Source: CAYTGR01 sp964437445 (GTDB lineage Bacteria > Chloroflexota > Anaerolineae > B4-G1 > SLSP01). Taken from it: DNA of 53,330 nucleotides. The notes below the pieces were generated by a model, which was given only the letters and a program-made list of their open reading frames with translations, had not been told where the DNA came from and ran no database searches. Shown here in pieces: positions 41,788-49,948 of this stretch. Each line of letters opens with the position of its first letter. Within the stretch, counting starts at the first letter, position 1. The stretch spans positions 1 through 53,330 of the forward strand of contig CAYTGR010000034.1 of the NCBI GenBank assembly GCA_964437445.1, given 5' to 3'. The position numbers and the translations under genes were made by a program.

Positions 41788-43551
41788 TTGAGTGTCAAGC
41801 AAGTTTTGATCATTGACGATGAGGCGTTGATCCGCCGGGCCCTGGCGGATTACCTCACCGATTACGGTTATGCCACGGTCACGGCGAGCGATGGCCTGGA
41901 GGGGTTAGCGCGAGCCCGGGCCGGGCAATTTGATGTGGTGCTGGTGGATTTGCGGATGCCCCATTTAGATGGTCTGGAAGTGATCACCACACTGCGGATG
42001 GAGCAACCGGCACTGCCCATTGTGGTGGTATCGGGCACCGGCGTGCTGAGCGATGTAGTGGAAGCCATCCGGCGGGGGGCCTGGGATTATGTGACCAAGC
42101 CGGTCCAGGACATGGATGAGATCGCGGTGGTGGTGGAACGGGTGTTGGAAAAAGCGCGCCTGATCGCCGAACGTGATCGCTATCAACGCGAACTGGAGGC
42201 GCTCAACCGTTCACTCCAGGCCGAGGTGGAGCGCCAGACCCAGGATTTGCGGGCTCAGAACCGCGAGCTGACCTTGCTCAACCGCGTCATTAGCGCAGCG
42301 ACTACTGCCCACGGTCCGGTGGAGATCTTACAGACGCTCTGCGACGAGCTGGCCCGGGCGTTTAACCTGCCGCAGGCGATCGCTGCCCTCTGTAAGGCCA
42401 ACCATCTGACCGCTATCGTCGCCGAATACCGTGAGCCGGGCAGCACCGGCTGGCTGCGGGCGGAGCTCCCGTCGCTGCAACCCATCGTCGCTCAGGTGCT
42501 GGCGCGCCAGGAACCGCTCCTGCTCACTGCCGACGCTGCCGGGGCTGGGGGACCGGCGCTTGTCGCGCAGTTGCAGCAGCCGGGATTGGGCGCACTGCTG
42601 CTCGTGCCGCTGCGGGTGCGAGCGCGGACCCTCAGCGTCCTGGGGCTGGTGAGCCGTGACCCGCATCCCTACAGCGAGGCCGATGTGGCGTTGATCCAGA
42701 ATACCGCCGCCGCGGCCGCTCAGGCCCTGGAGGTGGTCAAACTGCACCAGGAGCTGGTAGAGTATGCTGAAGGGTTGGAGACCACCGTGGCTCGCCGGAC
42801 GGAAGAGCTGCAAGTGGCGTTGAAACAAGCTCGCGCCGCCGACGAGGCCAAGTCGCAATTCCTCAGCAATGTCAGCCACGAACTGCGCACGCCGTTGACC
42901 AGCATCCGGCTCTATTTGACCCTGTTGAAGCGCGGGCAAGTGGAGCGGTACCCTTATTACCTGGAGAATTTGGAGCACGAAGTAGGCCGGCTGCAAACGT
43001 TGATTGAGGGCCTGCTGGACCTTTCGCGGTTGGACCTGGGCCGGGTCGCCGTTCGCTGGCAGCCCACCGACCTGAACCACCTGCTCGCCGGGCTGGTCGG
43101 TGACCGGGAGAAGCTCTTTGCCGAGCGTGGCTTGCAGCTGCAGCTGGCTCCTGCTCCCAACCTGCCGCTCGTCCAGGCTGACCCCAAGCTGTTGGAACTG
43201 GTGGCGACTAACTTGCTGACCAACGCCATGAACTACACGCCGGCTGGCGGGGAAGTGCAGCTACACACCGCCCTGGTTCAGGCTGACGACCGGGTGTGGA
43301 TCACCTTCAGTGTGCGGGATACCGGGCCGGGTATCCCGCCGGAGGAGCAGCCGCACGTCTTTGAGCGTTTCTACCGGGGCCTGGCCGCCCGGGACAACAA
43401 CACGCCCGGCACCGGTCTGGGCCTGGCTATCAGCAGTGAACTGGTCCAGCTGCATCACGGCAAAATCACGCTGACCAGTGCGCTGGGCCAGGGCAGCACG
43501 TTTACCGTCTGGCTGCCTGGCGAGCTGACCACGCCCATGCCAGAAACATGA
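41788..43551 (+). CDS. Receiver-GAF-histidine kinase hybrid
   Basis: A 587-residue protein with an N-terminal receiver (about 1-125; acidic pair in IIDDEA, Asp54 in VLVDLRMP, Lys in VTKP), a short coiled-coil, a GAF-like domain (about 170-325), a dimerisation domain with His364 in SHELRTP, and an ATP-binding domain (about 460-585; DTGPGIP and GTGLGLAIS). No output domain. TTG 41788 follows AAGGAG; this gene lies 27 bases after the large kinase. It probably takes phosphate from the upstream kinase and passes it on to an unknown partner. Confidence 0.9.
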   Translation: MSVKQVLIIDDEALIRRALADYLTDYGYATVTASDGLEGLARARAGQFDVVLVDLRMPHLDGLEVITTLRMEQPALPIVVVSGTGVLSDVVEAIRRGAWDYVTKPVQDMDEIAVVVERVLEKARLIAERDRYQRELEALNRSLQAEVERQTQDLRAQNRELTLLNRVISAATTAHGPVEILQTLCDELARAFNLPQAIAALCKANHLTAIVAEYREPGSTGWLRAELPSLQPIVAQVLARQEPLLLTADAAGAGGPALVAQLQQPGLGALLLVPLRVRARTLSVLGLVSRDPHPYSEADVALIQNTAAAAAQALEVVKLHQELVEYAEGLETTVARRTEELQVALKQARAADEAKSQFLSNVSHELRTPLTSIRLYLTLLKRGQVERYPYYLENLEHEVGRLQTLIEGLLDLSRLDLGRVAVRWQPTDLNHLLAGLVGDREKLFAERGLQLQLAPAPNLPLVQADPKLLELVATNLLTNAMNYTPAGGEVQLHTALVQADDRVWITFSVRDTGPGIPPEEQPHVFERFYRGLAARDNNTPGTGLGLAISSELVQLHHGKITLTSALGQGSTFTVWLPGELTTPMPET

Positions 43552-43567
43552 AGGCGGCAGGTTTATT

Positions 43568-43672
43568 CCCATGAAAGCCGGACTTACAGAGGTTGCAGAG
43601 TTGTGTAGGCAAATCCGAAATCTGAAATCCCGAATCCGAAATTAGCTCTGGCAGGCGGCAGGCTTTCATGGG
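43568..43672. repeat. Inverted repeat with 12-bp arms in a 288-base gene-free gap
   Basis: CCCATGAAAGCC (43568-43579) and GGCTTTCATGGG (43661-43672) are exact complements, with GGCGGCAGG next to each. Between them lies AATCCGAAATCTGAAATCCC-type repeat. The rest of 43552-43839 holds a hairpin (GATGG/CCATC) and a fragment resembling the 5' repeat family (GCGCTCGAGCGCCTTACTAC at about 43758-43777). No gene is seen. Confidence 0.55.
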
Positions 43673-43839
43673 TGCGCTTGATGGCGGGCGGGACCATCAG
43701 GCGCGACTTCTGAAATCTCCGCTACCTGCCATAAAGCGGGGCCAGGGTTCGCAGGGGCGCGCTCGAGCGCCTTACTACAAATCGTAGGGGGGAGGACGAC
43801 CCGCAGGTCGCCGGATATTATATTTGGGGGCAGGGTCCT

Positions 43840-44169
43840 TCAAGCCATCCCTTGTGGCATGGCTGTGGAGCGTTCCAGTACCTTCACTTCGCGCGCGATC
43901 CGCTCGCCGAGTTGCTGCTCGGCCACTTCCAGGTCATAGCGCGCCTGCAAGCGCGTCCAGACCACGGCACTGGTGCCAAAGTATCGCGCTAACCGCAGCG
44001 CGGTATCGGTCGTGATGGCACGTTGTCCATGCACGATTTGGCTGATGCGCAAGGTCGGCACGCCGATATCCTTAGCCAACCGGTATTGGCTGATCCCTAA
44101 GGGACGCATGAAATCTTCCCACAGGATCTCACCCGGGTGGATAGGGGGTAATCGCTCTTCTATCTCCAT
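43840..44169 (-). CDS. higA: HigA-family antitoxin
   Basis: A 109-residue XRE-type DNA-binding protein. PPIHPGEILWEDFMRPLGIS at the N-terminus and the helix-turn-helix (about 26-62, SQYRLAKDIGVPTLRISQIV) are typical of the HigA addiction-module group. Usually a HigB ribonuclease of about 90 residues lies directly upstream. Here upstream comes an ABC permease gene, and downstream a gene-free gap, so the antitoxin is alone. AAGGAAA precedes the ATG. Confidence 0.85.
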   Translation of the reverse strand: MEIEERLPPIHPGEILWEDFMRPLGISQYRLAKDIGVPTLRISQIVHGQRAITTDTALRLARYFGTSAVVWTRLQARYDLEVAEQQLGERIAREVKVLERSTAMPQGMA

Positions 44170-44202
44170 TTTTTTCCTTTTGGTTTTTGCCCGATGGGAT
44201 GG

Positions 44203-45531
44203 TTATTCGTACTTCAACGCCAGGATGGGGCTGAGCGCGGCGGCGCGCAGGGCCGGATAGACGCCCGAGGCCACGCCGATCAACATGGCAAACAGGATGG
44301 CGAACGGCGGTAACCAGAGCGGCGTGACTGCGATGGCGGTGTTGGTCGCCGAACCGGCCCCCCCACCGAAGACCCCCCCGCCCTGAGAAGCCAGGTACTG
44401 CCCGCCAAAAACGTTAGCCAGCGCCCCCAGGCCGATCCCCAGGAGCACACCACCGATGCCGCCTAACAAGCCGATCCCGCCGGCCTCGGCCAGGAAGACC
44501 GACATCACATCCTGGTTGGAGGCTCCCAACGCTTTCATCAGGCCGATCTCCCGCGTCCGCTCGTAAATCGCCATCATCATGGTATTGGCGATGCCGAAGG
44601 CCGCCACCAGCAGCGCGATCGCCCCAATCCCGCCCAGGATGGCCTGAATCACCAGGAAGAACGAGTTGATCTGATCCAGCATACTCTGCGCTGATTGGAC
44701 GCTGAACTGCATCTCCTTGATGGCCTGTTCCACGGCCGGCACCTGGTTGGGCTCGGCCACTTTGACGATGACCTGGTTGTAGCCGTCGCGCTCCTTGTTG
44801 GGGCGCTGGCCAGAGATGCGGGTGTTGAGCTCCAGCGCCTCACGCAGCGTCACGAAAATGCTGTAGTCATACTGGTATCCCTGCGACTTGAGGGCCCCCA
44901 CCACTTGCAGGCGGCTGCTGATTTCGGTGGGGTTGGGGTTATCGGGCGTGAAGCTGTAAGCCACCAGTTTGAGCGTCTGATCCATCAAGTCAGGAGGTGG
45001 GTCGCCGCGCTGCTGGGCCTCGTAATCCAGAAAATTCTGGGGGACATTGGCCCCAATGACCGCCTGGCCCCGTTTCAACTCCAGCGTGCCGCTCAATATC
45101 GTGGGGTTGAGCGCCTGAAACGCCACCGGGTCCACGCCGAGGACTTGGGCGTAACCACTCTGCCGCCCCCAACGCAGCTCCCCCGCATAGACGCTCTCCA
45201 TCGGTGTGACGGCGACCACGTTGGGCAGCTGGCGGATTTGCTCCAACGCTTTGTCGTTCAGGACCGGGGGCTTTTCCTGAGCTCCGCCTACACTGCTGCT
45301 GGACTCGCTCATCGCCGGCTCAAAGTAGCCGGAGGAGAAGACCTGGAGCTCGGTCAGGCTGCCGAAGGAGTAGAGGCTCTCGGTGGCCCGCTGTTGCAAG
45401 CCGGCGCCCAGCGAGACCAGGACAACCACCGCCGCCGTGCCGATAATCACGCCGATGGCGGTCATCACCACGCGCGTCTTCATCCGCCGCAGATTGCTCA
45501 GGACCAGCCGTAACAAATCACGAAAAGTCAT
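44203..45531 (-). CDS. MacB-like ABC transporter permease
   Basis: A 442-residue permease of the MacB/FtsX class. One N-terminal helix (about 20-42), a large outer-face MacB_PCD domain (about 45-285), then three helices (about 310-335, 355-385, 410-435) with the FtsX block RTREIGLMKALGASNQDV. It is the last gene of the Yip1-ATPase-TIG/CARDB-permease unit. MacB-type transporters move substrates on the outer face by mechanotransmission rather than across the membrane. Confidence 0.9.
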   Translation of the reverse strand: MTFRDLLRLVLSNLRRMKTRVVMTAIGVIIGTAAVVVLVSLGAGLQQRATESLYSFGSLTELQVFSSGYFEPAMSESSSSVGGAQEKPPVLNDKALEQIRQLPNVVAVTPMESVYAGELRWGRQSGYAQVLGVDPVAFQALNPTILSGTLELKRGQAVIGANVPQNFLDYEAQQRGDPPPDLMDQTLKLVAYSFTPDNPNPTEISSRLQVVGALKSQGYQYDYSIFVTLREALELNTRISGQRPNKERDGYNQVIVKVAEPNQVPAVEQAIKEMQFSVQSAQSMLDQINSFFLVIQAILGGIGAIALLVAAFGIANTMMMAIYERTREIGLMKALGASNQDVMSVFLAEAGGIGLLGGIGGVLLGIGLGALANVFGGQYLASQGGGVFGGGAGSATNTAIAVTPLWLPPFAILFAMLIGVASGVYPALRAAALSPILALKYE

Positions 45532-45554
45532 AGTACCTCAGCGAGTCAACTCAT

Positions 45555-45630
45555 TTGACGTTTGACGTTTGACGTTTCACGTTTGACGTTTCACGTTTCA
45601 CGCCTCACGTTTCACGCTTCACGTCTCACT
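45555..45630. repeat. Tandem 7-base repeats (TTTGACG/TTTCACG)
   Basis: About eleven copies of a seven-base unit alternating TTTGACG, TTTCACG and close variants fill the gap between the permease and TIG/CARDB genes, reaching the stop codon of the latter. Confidence 0.85.
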
Positions 45631-47537
45631 TAGCTGCCCAACCCCAGCAGCCCCCGCAAGAACCGCAGCACCTTTTGCCCCGCCGTCTCCGGTTGTTCCG
45701 GTATCTGTCCATTCTCGCCGCCGGGACCTTCTGGGCCGAAGGGGGCTTCCATCACCTCCACCGTCAACGTTTGGGTGATGATCTGAGTCTGGTTGAAGTC
45801 ATCCTGGTAGTGGATGGCCACCACCACTTCCGCCGGGCCGGGCTGCTGCGCGGTCCCCATGGCATCTAATGTCCACGACGCCCCCGATTCCATGTTACCG
45901 ACGAAGGTGGAGCCGCTCTCAATCATCAGCTGCTCGCTGGTGGCCTCTAACGTTGTCACGTTGATCCGGTTGGCACCGATGTTGACCAGCTCAATCGGCA
46001 GCTGGAAAGGCATTCCGACCATGGCGGAGCCTTCCACGGGCCGGTAGAAGCTGACCTTGAATTCGGGCCGCCGCAGCACCATCAAGCTGATCCGCTGCGT
46101 CTCGGTCTTGCGGTTGCCGCGCGTATCGTCGTAGGCCAGCGATACGGGGACGTTGTAAGCTTTCGGCTCCGCTTTGCCATCCACAATGAGCTGCTGGGTT
46201 ATCTCAACACTGGTCCCGGCGGGCAATCCCGCCAGGAAGCGGACGTTGCTTGCCTCGGCCGGAACGAAGCCCTCCAGTTTGTCACCGGCTTCCCCCCCTA
46301 AGGCCACCAGCAACCGTTGGGCGTCCCCTCCGCCGACGTTGGTCAGTTTGAGCGTCAAGGTGAAGTGGTCACCGGGCGAGAGGCGCGGCGGGTCAATCTC
46401 ATAGCCCTGGATCAGCAGCTGCGGCCGGTTGGCCAGGCTGGTATTGATGTCCAGCCCGATGTTCTGCTGGTCGGTGTAGCTCCCGCCGCTGGGATCGCTG
46501 TATTGCATGGAAATGGGCAGCGCCTGCCGACCACCTTTATCCACCTCGCCCAAAATGAGCGCCAGCGTGACCGTCACAGTCTTGTCCAGACCGATGTTGG
46601 GGGTGGAGACGACATTACTGCCCTGGGCCGGGATCGCCAAAGTGCCCCCGGCTCCGACCACCACGTTGGTCGCCGTCCGGCTGCCCCGGTTGGTCAACCG
46701 CAGCGTCAACGTGAAGGGGTTGCCCGGCCCGATGATGGCGGGTTCCACCGTGGCAGCCTCAATGACCAGCTTGGGAGCGCCGGTCGCCGTCCCGCCGCCG
46801 CTGGTGCCCAACACCTCCACCCCGATGGTCTGCGGGAATTCATAGTGGTTGCCCTCAAAATCGTTGCCGCTCAGGTTGACCTGGAGGTTCTGCACGCCGG
46901 AAGCCATGGAGGCCGGGGCCCGCAGCCGCTGGGTGATGACCGCCGTGGCGTTGATATGCAGCTGCCAGAGCTGGTAACCGGCCTGGCCCACCGGCACGAA
47001 CGGCCCGCCCTGGAAGACGACCAGCGTGTTTTCGCTGGCCCGGCTGCCGTTGTTGTAGATTTCCAGGGTGACGACAAATTCCTGCCCGGCGCGCACCTGC
47101 GCGGGCTGGAGGCTGTAATTGCGGATGGTCAGGTTGGGCTTGCCGGGTACCGGCGTGGCCGGTGCTGCCGTCGGCGCCGGCGGGGCGGTGATCTGCAGGG
47201 CCCCGGCGCGCACGGCGCTTGTCCCACCGTTGGCACCGTTATCGGCGATCAGGTCGTAGATACCCGCCGGGATCCCAACCGGCACTGTGGCCCGCACCGC
47301 GCCTTCGTTCACAAATTCCGTGGAAAGAATCCCGTAGCCTACCACCCGGATGACAGTCGTGGTGGTGAACCCGCTGCCGAGCACGGTCAACACGCCGCCG
47401 GTCTGGTTGGAGATGGCGGTCGGCTCCACTGTGGTGATGACAGGGGGCACCCCTTGAGCCCCGACGACTGCTGTGATCAGCAGCGCCGCAGCCAGGCTCA
47501 CACTTAATAGGATGATGATCCCAATCAACTTCTTCAT
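45630..47537 (-). CDS. Secreted TIG/CARDB-repeat protein
   Basis: A 635-residue exported protein. A signal peptide (about 1-27) is followed by an IPT/TIG-like domain (about 33-112; TAISNQTGGVLTVLGSGFTT), a short linker, and four CARDB-like beta-sandwich repeats (about 135-590; for example LTIRNYSLQPAQVRAGQEFV, and LVIEAATVEPAIIGPGNPF). No C-terminal anchor is visible. Such proteins resemble COG1361 S-layer-type domains. It lies between an ABC ATPase and an ABC permease, so it may be a periplasmic or surface partner of that transporter. Confidence 0.8.
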   Translation of the reverse strand: MKKLIGIIILLSVSLAAALLITAVVGAQGVPPVITTVEPTAISNQTGGVLTVLGSGFTTTTVIRVVGYGILSTEFVNEGAVRATVPVGIPAGIYDLIADNGANGGTSAVRAGALQITAPPAPTAAPATPVPGKPNLTIRNYSLQPAQVRAGQEFVVTLEIYNNGSRASENTLVVFQGGPFVPVGQAGYQLWQLHINATAVITQRLRAPASMASGVQNLQVNLSGNDFEGNHYEFPQTIGVEVLGTSGGGTATGAPKLVIEAATVEPAIIGPGNPFTLTLRLTNRGSRTATNVVVGAGGTLAIPAQGSNVVSTPNIGLDKTVTVTLALILGEVDKGGRQALPISMQYSDPSGGSYTDQQNIGLDINTSLANRPQLLIQGYEIDPPRLSPGDHFTLTLKLTNVGGGDAQRLLVALGGEAGDKLEGFVPAEASNVRFLAGLPAGTSVEITQQLIVDGKAEPKAYNVPVSLAYDDTRGNRKTETQRISLMVLRRPEFKVSFYRPVEGSAMVGMPFQLPIELVNIGANRINVTTLEATSEQLMIESGSTFVGNMESGASWTLDAMGTAQQPGPAEVVVAIHYQDDFNQTQIITQTLTVEVMEAPFGPEGPGGENGQIPEQPETAGQKVLRFLRGLLGLGS

Positions 47538-47591
47538 GGTTTACTCCTGATGGGATGGGTTTGCCGTTCACGCAGATGCCCGAATGAACCG

Positions 47592-48275
47592 TTACTCTTG
47601 AACTACCTGCCCGTCCAGCAGGTGAATCTGGCGGGAAGCGTACCGCGTTACATTAGGATCGTGCGAGACGATGATAATGGTGCGGCCCTGCTCCTCATTC
47701 AACCGCTTGAGCAGCCCCATGATCTCTGCCCCGGTCCGGGTATCCAGGTTGCCGGTCGGTTCATCGGCCAGAATGATGCGCGGATCGTTGGCTAAGGCGC
47801 GCGCTACCGCCACCCGCTGCTGTTGCCCGCCGGAAAGTTCGGTGGGTTTGTGGCCCATCCGCTTTTCCAAACCGACCAGCGCCAGCAGTTCCATTGCGCG
47901 CTTGCGCCGCTGCTCTGCCGAGACCCGGGTGAAAATCATGGGGAATTCCACGTTTTGCAGTGCCGTCATGGTGGCAATCAGGTTGAACGATTGGAAGATG
48001 AAACCGACCTGCCGTCCTCGATAAGCGGCCAGGTCATTTTCATCCAGCGCGGAGATCTCTTGCCCGTTGGCCCAGACCCGCCCACCGGTGGGACGGTCCA
48101 GCCCGCCGAGCAGGTAGAGCAGCGTGGATTTGCCCGACCCCGACGGCCCCATGATCGCCAGGAACTCGCCGCTGGCGATGGTCAGCGAAATGCCATCCAG
48201 GGCATGGACAATCTGATCGCCCATGGTGAAATCGCGGCGGAGCGCTTCGGTGCGGATGAGAGAGGTATCGCTCAT
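47592..48275 (-). CDS. MacB/LolD-type ABC transporter ATPase
   Basis: A 227-residue ATP-binding subunit. Walker A GPSGSGKST (43-51), Q-loop in FIFQSFNL, signature LSGGQQQRVAVARAL, Walker B IILADEPTGNLD and the switch His in VSHDPN. Spacing fits the lipoprotein-release and macrolide-export group. It is the nucleotide-binding partner of the permease at 44203. Confidence 0.93.
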   Translation of the reverse strand: MSDTSLIRTEALRRDFTMGDQIVHALDGISLTIASGEFLAIMGPSGSGKSTLLYLLGGLDRPTGGRVWANGQEISALDENDLAAYRGRQVGFIFQSFNLIATMTALQNVEFPMIFTRVSAEQRRKRAMELLALVGLEKRMGHKPTELSGGQQQRVAVARALANDPRIILADEPTGNLDTRTGAEIMGLLKRLNEEQGRTIIIVSHDPNVTRYASRQIHLLDGQVVQE

Positions 48276-48305
48276 GGTTTCCAGTTCATCAAAACGCCGG
48301 GCATG

Positions 48306-49076
48306 TTAGAAGAGCGTCTGTCCCACCTGGCTGAACAGATTGCCGGCCAGGGCCGGGATCACACCCAGCAGGCTGAAGATGACCCAAATGGCGAGCACGG
48401 CGATGACCGACTTACGGCGTGTCAACCGGGTCGTTACCATCAACCCGGTAATCAGCAAGAAAAGGTTCCAGACCAGAAAGAGATCCACGCGGGAGAGTAT
48501 CGCCGCCAGGGCGATCTGGCCGGGACCGGCTGGGACCAGCGACTGCGCGCTGCGGTCAATCACGAAGCCAGAAAGACCTGGATTGGTGATCGCCTGGCCG
48601 CTGACGAGAATGTAGACCGTTTGCAGCACCCCGCGCACCCCATAGGGGAGCCAGGTCCAGATCGTCAGGCGCAACATCTGCTTGAACGTGCTACTGCGCC
48701 CCAGGAAGACGCTCGCCAGATAGAGCGCGCCGCCCCAGAGCGCCCAGGTGATCGCCGTACTCAGCGCGCGGCCGGCCACGCCCAAAATTCCGACCAGAGG
48801 GCTGGTAGTGGATGGGGCAGGAGTCTCCATCGTGACCGCTCCCCCATAAGGTCCCATGGATTCCATCCCCATTGAAGAAGAGGGGGTTTGAGTCGCCGAC
48901 GCGGGTGAGATGATCGTGGGCAGCACAATCAGCACCAGAATGACTAAGGCCGGCACCCACCAGAGCCGCTTGCCGTCCTGGCTGAGGTATTCCAATGTGC
49001 GGCGTGGCCGCGCGATCATCCCCCAGAATAGTTGCGGCAGCGACCGCTGGGCCGGCGCTTGATCGTTAGTTGACAT
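48306..49076 (-). CDS. Yip1-domain membrane protein
   Basis: A 256-residue membrane protein with about five helices (near 32-55, 100-120, 135-160, 190-215, 225-250). It resembles the Yip1 family: LFWGMIARPRRTLEYL at the start and membrane-embedded glycines. Bacterial members often sit beside MacB-type transporters but have no defined job. ATG 49076 follows GGAGG. First gene of the export unit. Confidence 0.8.
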   Translation of the reverse strand: MSTNDQAPAQRSLPQLFWGMIARPRRTLEYLSQDGKRLWWVPALVILVLIVLPTIISPASATQTPSSSMGMESMGPYGGAVTMETPAPSTTSPLVGILGVAGRALSTAITWALWGGALYLASVFLGRSSTFKQMLRLTIWTWLPYGVRGVLQTVYILVSGQAITNPGLSGFVIDRSAQSLVPAGPGQIALAAILSRVDLFLVWNLFLLITGLMVTTRLTRRKSVIAVLAIWVIFSLLGVIPALAGNLFSQVGQTLF

Positions 49077-49322
49077 TGCTCGTTTCCTCCATGAAAGGCT
49101 TTTTTCACTGCCATGCCACGAATGCAACCCTGGCGATTATAACTGTCCTTGACGGGTTGGCAACTCAGACAGTAACCAGCTTGAGACGTTATTCCTGGCA
49201 AATTAGTTCCCAACTTGACAGGCTATCTGGCGGGTGGATAATCCATTTCAGGGGAAAATGCCCTTGTTTTTCTGGGAATTCACCATGCACTGGCGTTCAC
49301 CAGCGGTGGGATGAAAATTAGG
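49077..49322. other. Divergent intergenic region
   Basis: About 335 bases lie between the Yip1 and DUF3887 genes. The left half holds the Yip1 promoter (49136-49163). The middle (49170-49320) shows no ORF, promoter or repeat that I can defend. The right end is the palindromic repeat copy B. Confidence 0.5.
49136..49163 (-). promoter_or_regulatory. Promoter of the Yip1-ABC-CARDB operon
   Basis: TTGCCA (49158-49163), 16 bases, TATAAT (49136-49141), minus strand, about 60 bases before the Yip1 start. Confidence 0.75.
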
Positions 49323-49380
49323 TTCGTAGTGCTGCGCTTCAGCGCGGCTCAGACGGCGCTAAAGCGCCTGACTACGAACT
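49323..49380. repeat. Palindromic intergenic repeat, copy B
   Basis: TTCGTAGT and ACTACGAA are exact outer arms; the inner hairpins GCGCTTCAGCGC and GCGCTAAAGCGC match copy A at 9-80. Both copies precede a lipoprotein gene by a few dozen bases. Confidence 0.65.
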
Positions 49381-49411
49381 TTTCACGTTATTTTCAGAGG
49401 AGGAGAATTCT

Positions 49412-49846
49412 ATGCTAAGAAGAATTGTGTTGTGGGGATTATTGGTAATCGTGCTGGTCGCCTGTGGCGGAGGCGGCAAAGTGCTGCCGGAGGCCGACGC
49501 GCAGGCCTTTGCCGATCAAGTTGCGCCCACCACTGAGAACTTGCTCACGGGGCTAAGCAACCAGGATGAAGCGGCTTATACCCGTGACATGGTGCAAAAA
49601 ATGAAGGACGTCAGCACCGGAGAGCAGTTCACTCAGGTGTACGACTCCATTATCGGCAAGATCGGCAAATACGTCTCCGCCGAGATGCAGCAGGTAGTGG
49701 AGAGTGATGGCTACCGCTCGGTAATTTATACCGCCAAATTTGAGGACGAGGAAAAAGTGACCGTCCGCGTGGTCTACGATGTTTCCGGTAGCACGCCGCT
49801 GGTGGCCGGCCTCTGGATGGATTCCCCGAAGCTGCGCCAGAAATGA
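49412..49846 (+). CDS. DUF3887-like lipoprotein
   Basis: A 144-residue lipoprotein. The signal peptide ends in LVAC (Cys18). The mature part (about 28-142) resembles DUF3887, a cystatin-like fold seen in secreted proteins (FADQVAPTTENLLTGLSNQD). The strong site GAGGAGGAG precedes the ATG. The gene is monocistronic and convergent with the DedA-like gene. Function unknown. Confidence 0.78.
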   Translation: MLRRIVLWGLLVIVLVACGGGGKVLPEADAQAFADQVAPTTENLLTGLSNQDEAAYTRDMVQKMKDVSTGEQFTQVYDSIIGKIGKYVSAEMQQVVESDGYRSVIYTAKFEDEEKVTVRVVYDVSGSTPLVAGLWMDSPKLRQK

Positions 49847-49948
49847 GGTCTGGTGCCTCCCGTCCTGCCAGAAAACTTCCCGGTTTTTCCTGAAAGCCTT
49901 GGCCCTGGCCAGGGGCTGTTTGAAAATGACGTGAAAAGTTTGTTTACT

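Noticed and set aside
43552..43839. HigB toxin remnant beside HigA
   Set aside because: No frame with HigB-like content was found; the gap is made of repeats.
45555..45630. CRISPR array
   Set aside because: Repeats are seven bases and contiguous without spacers.
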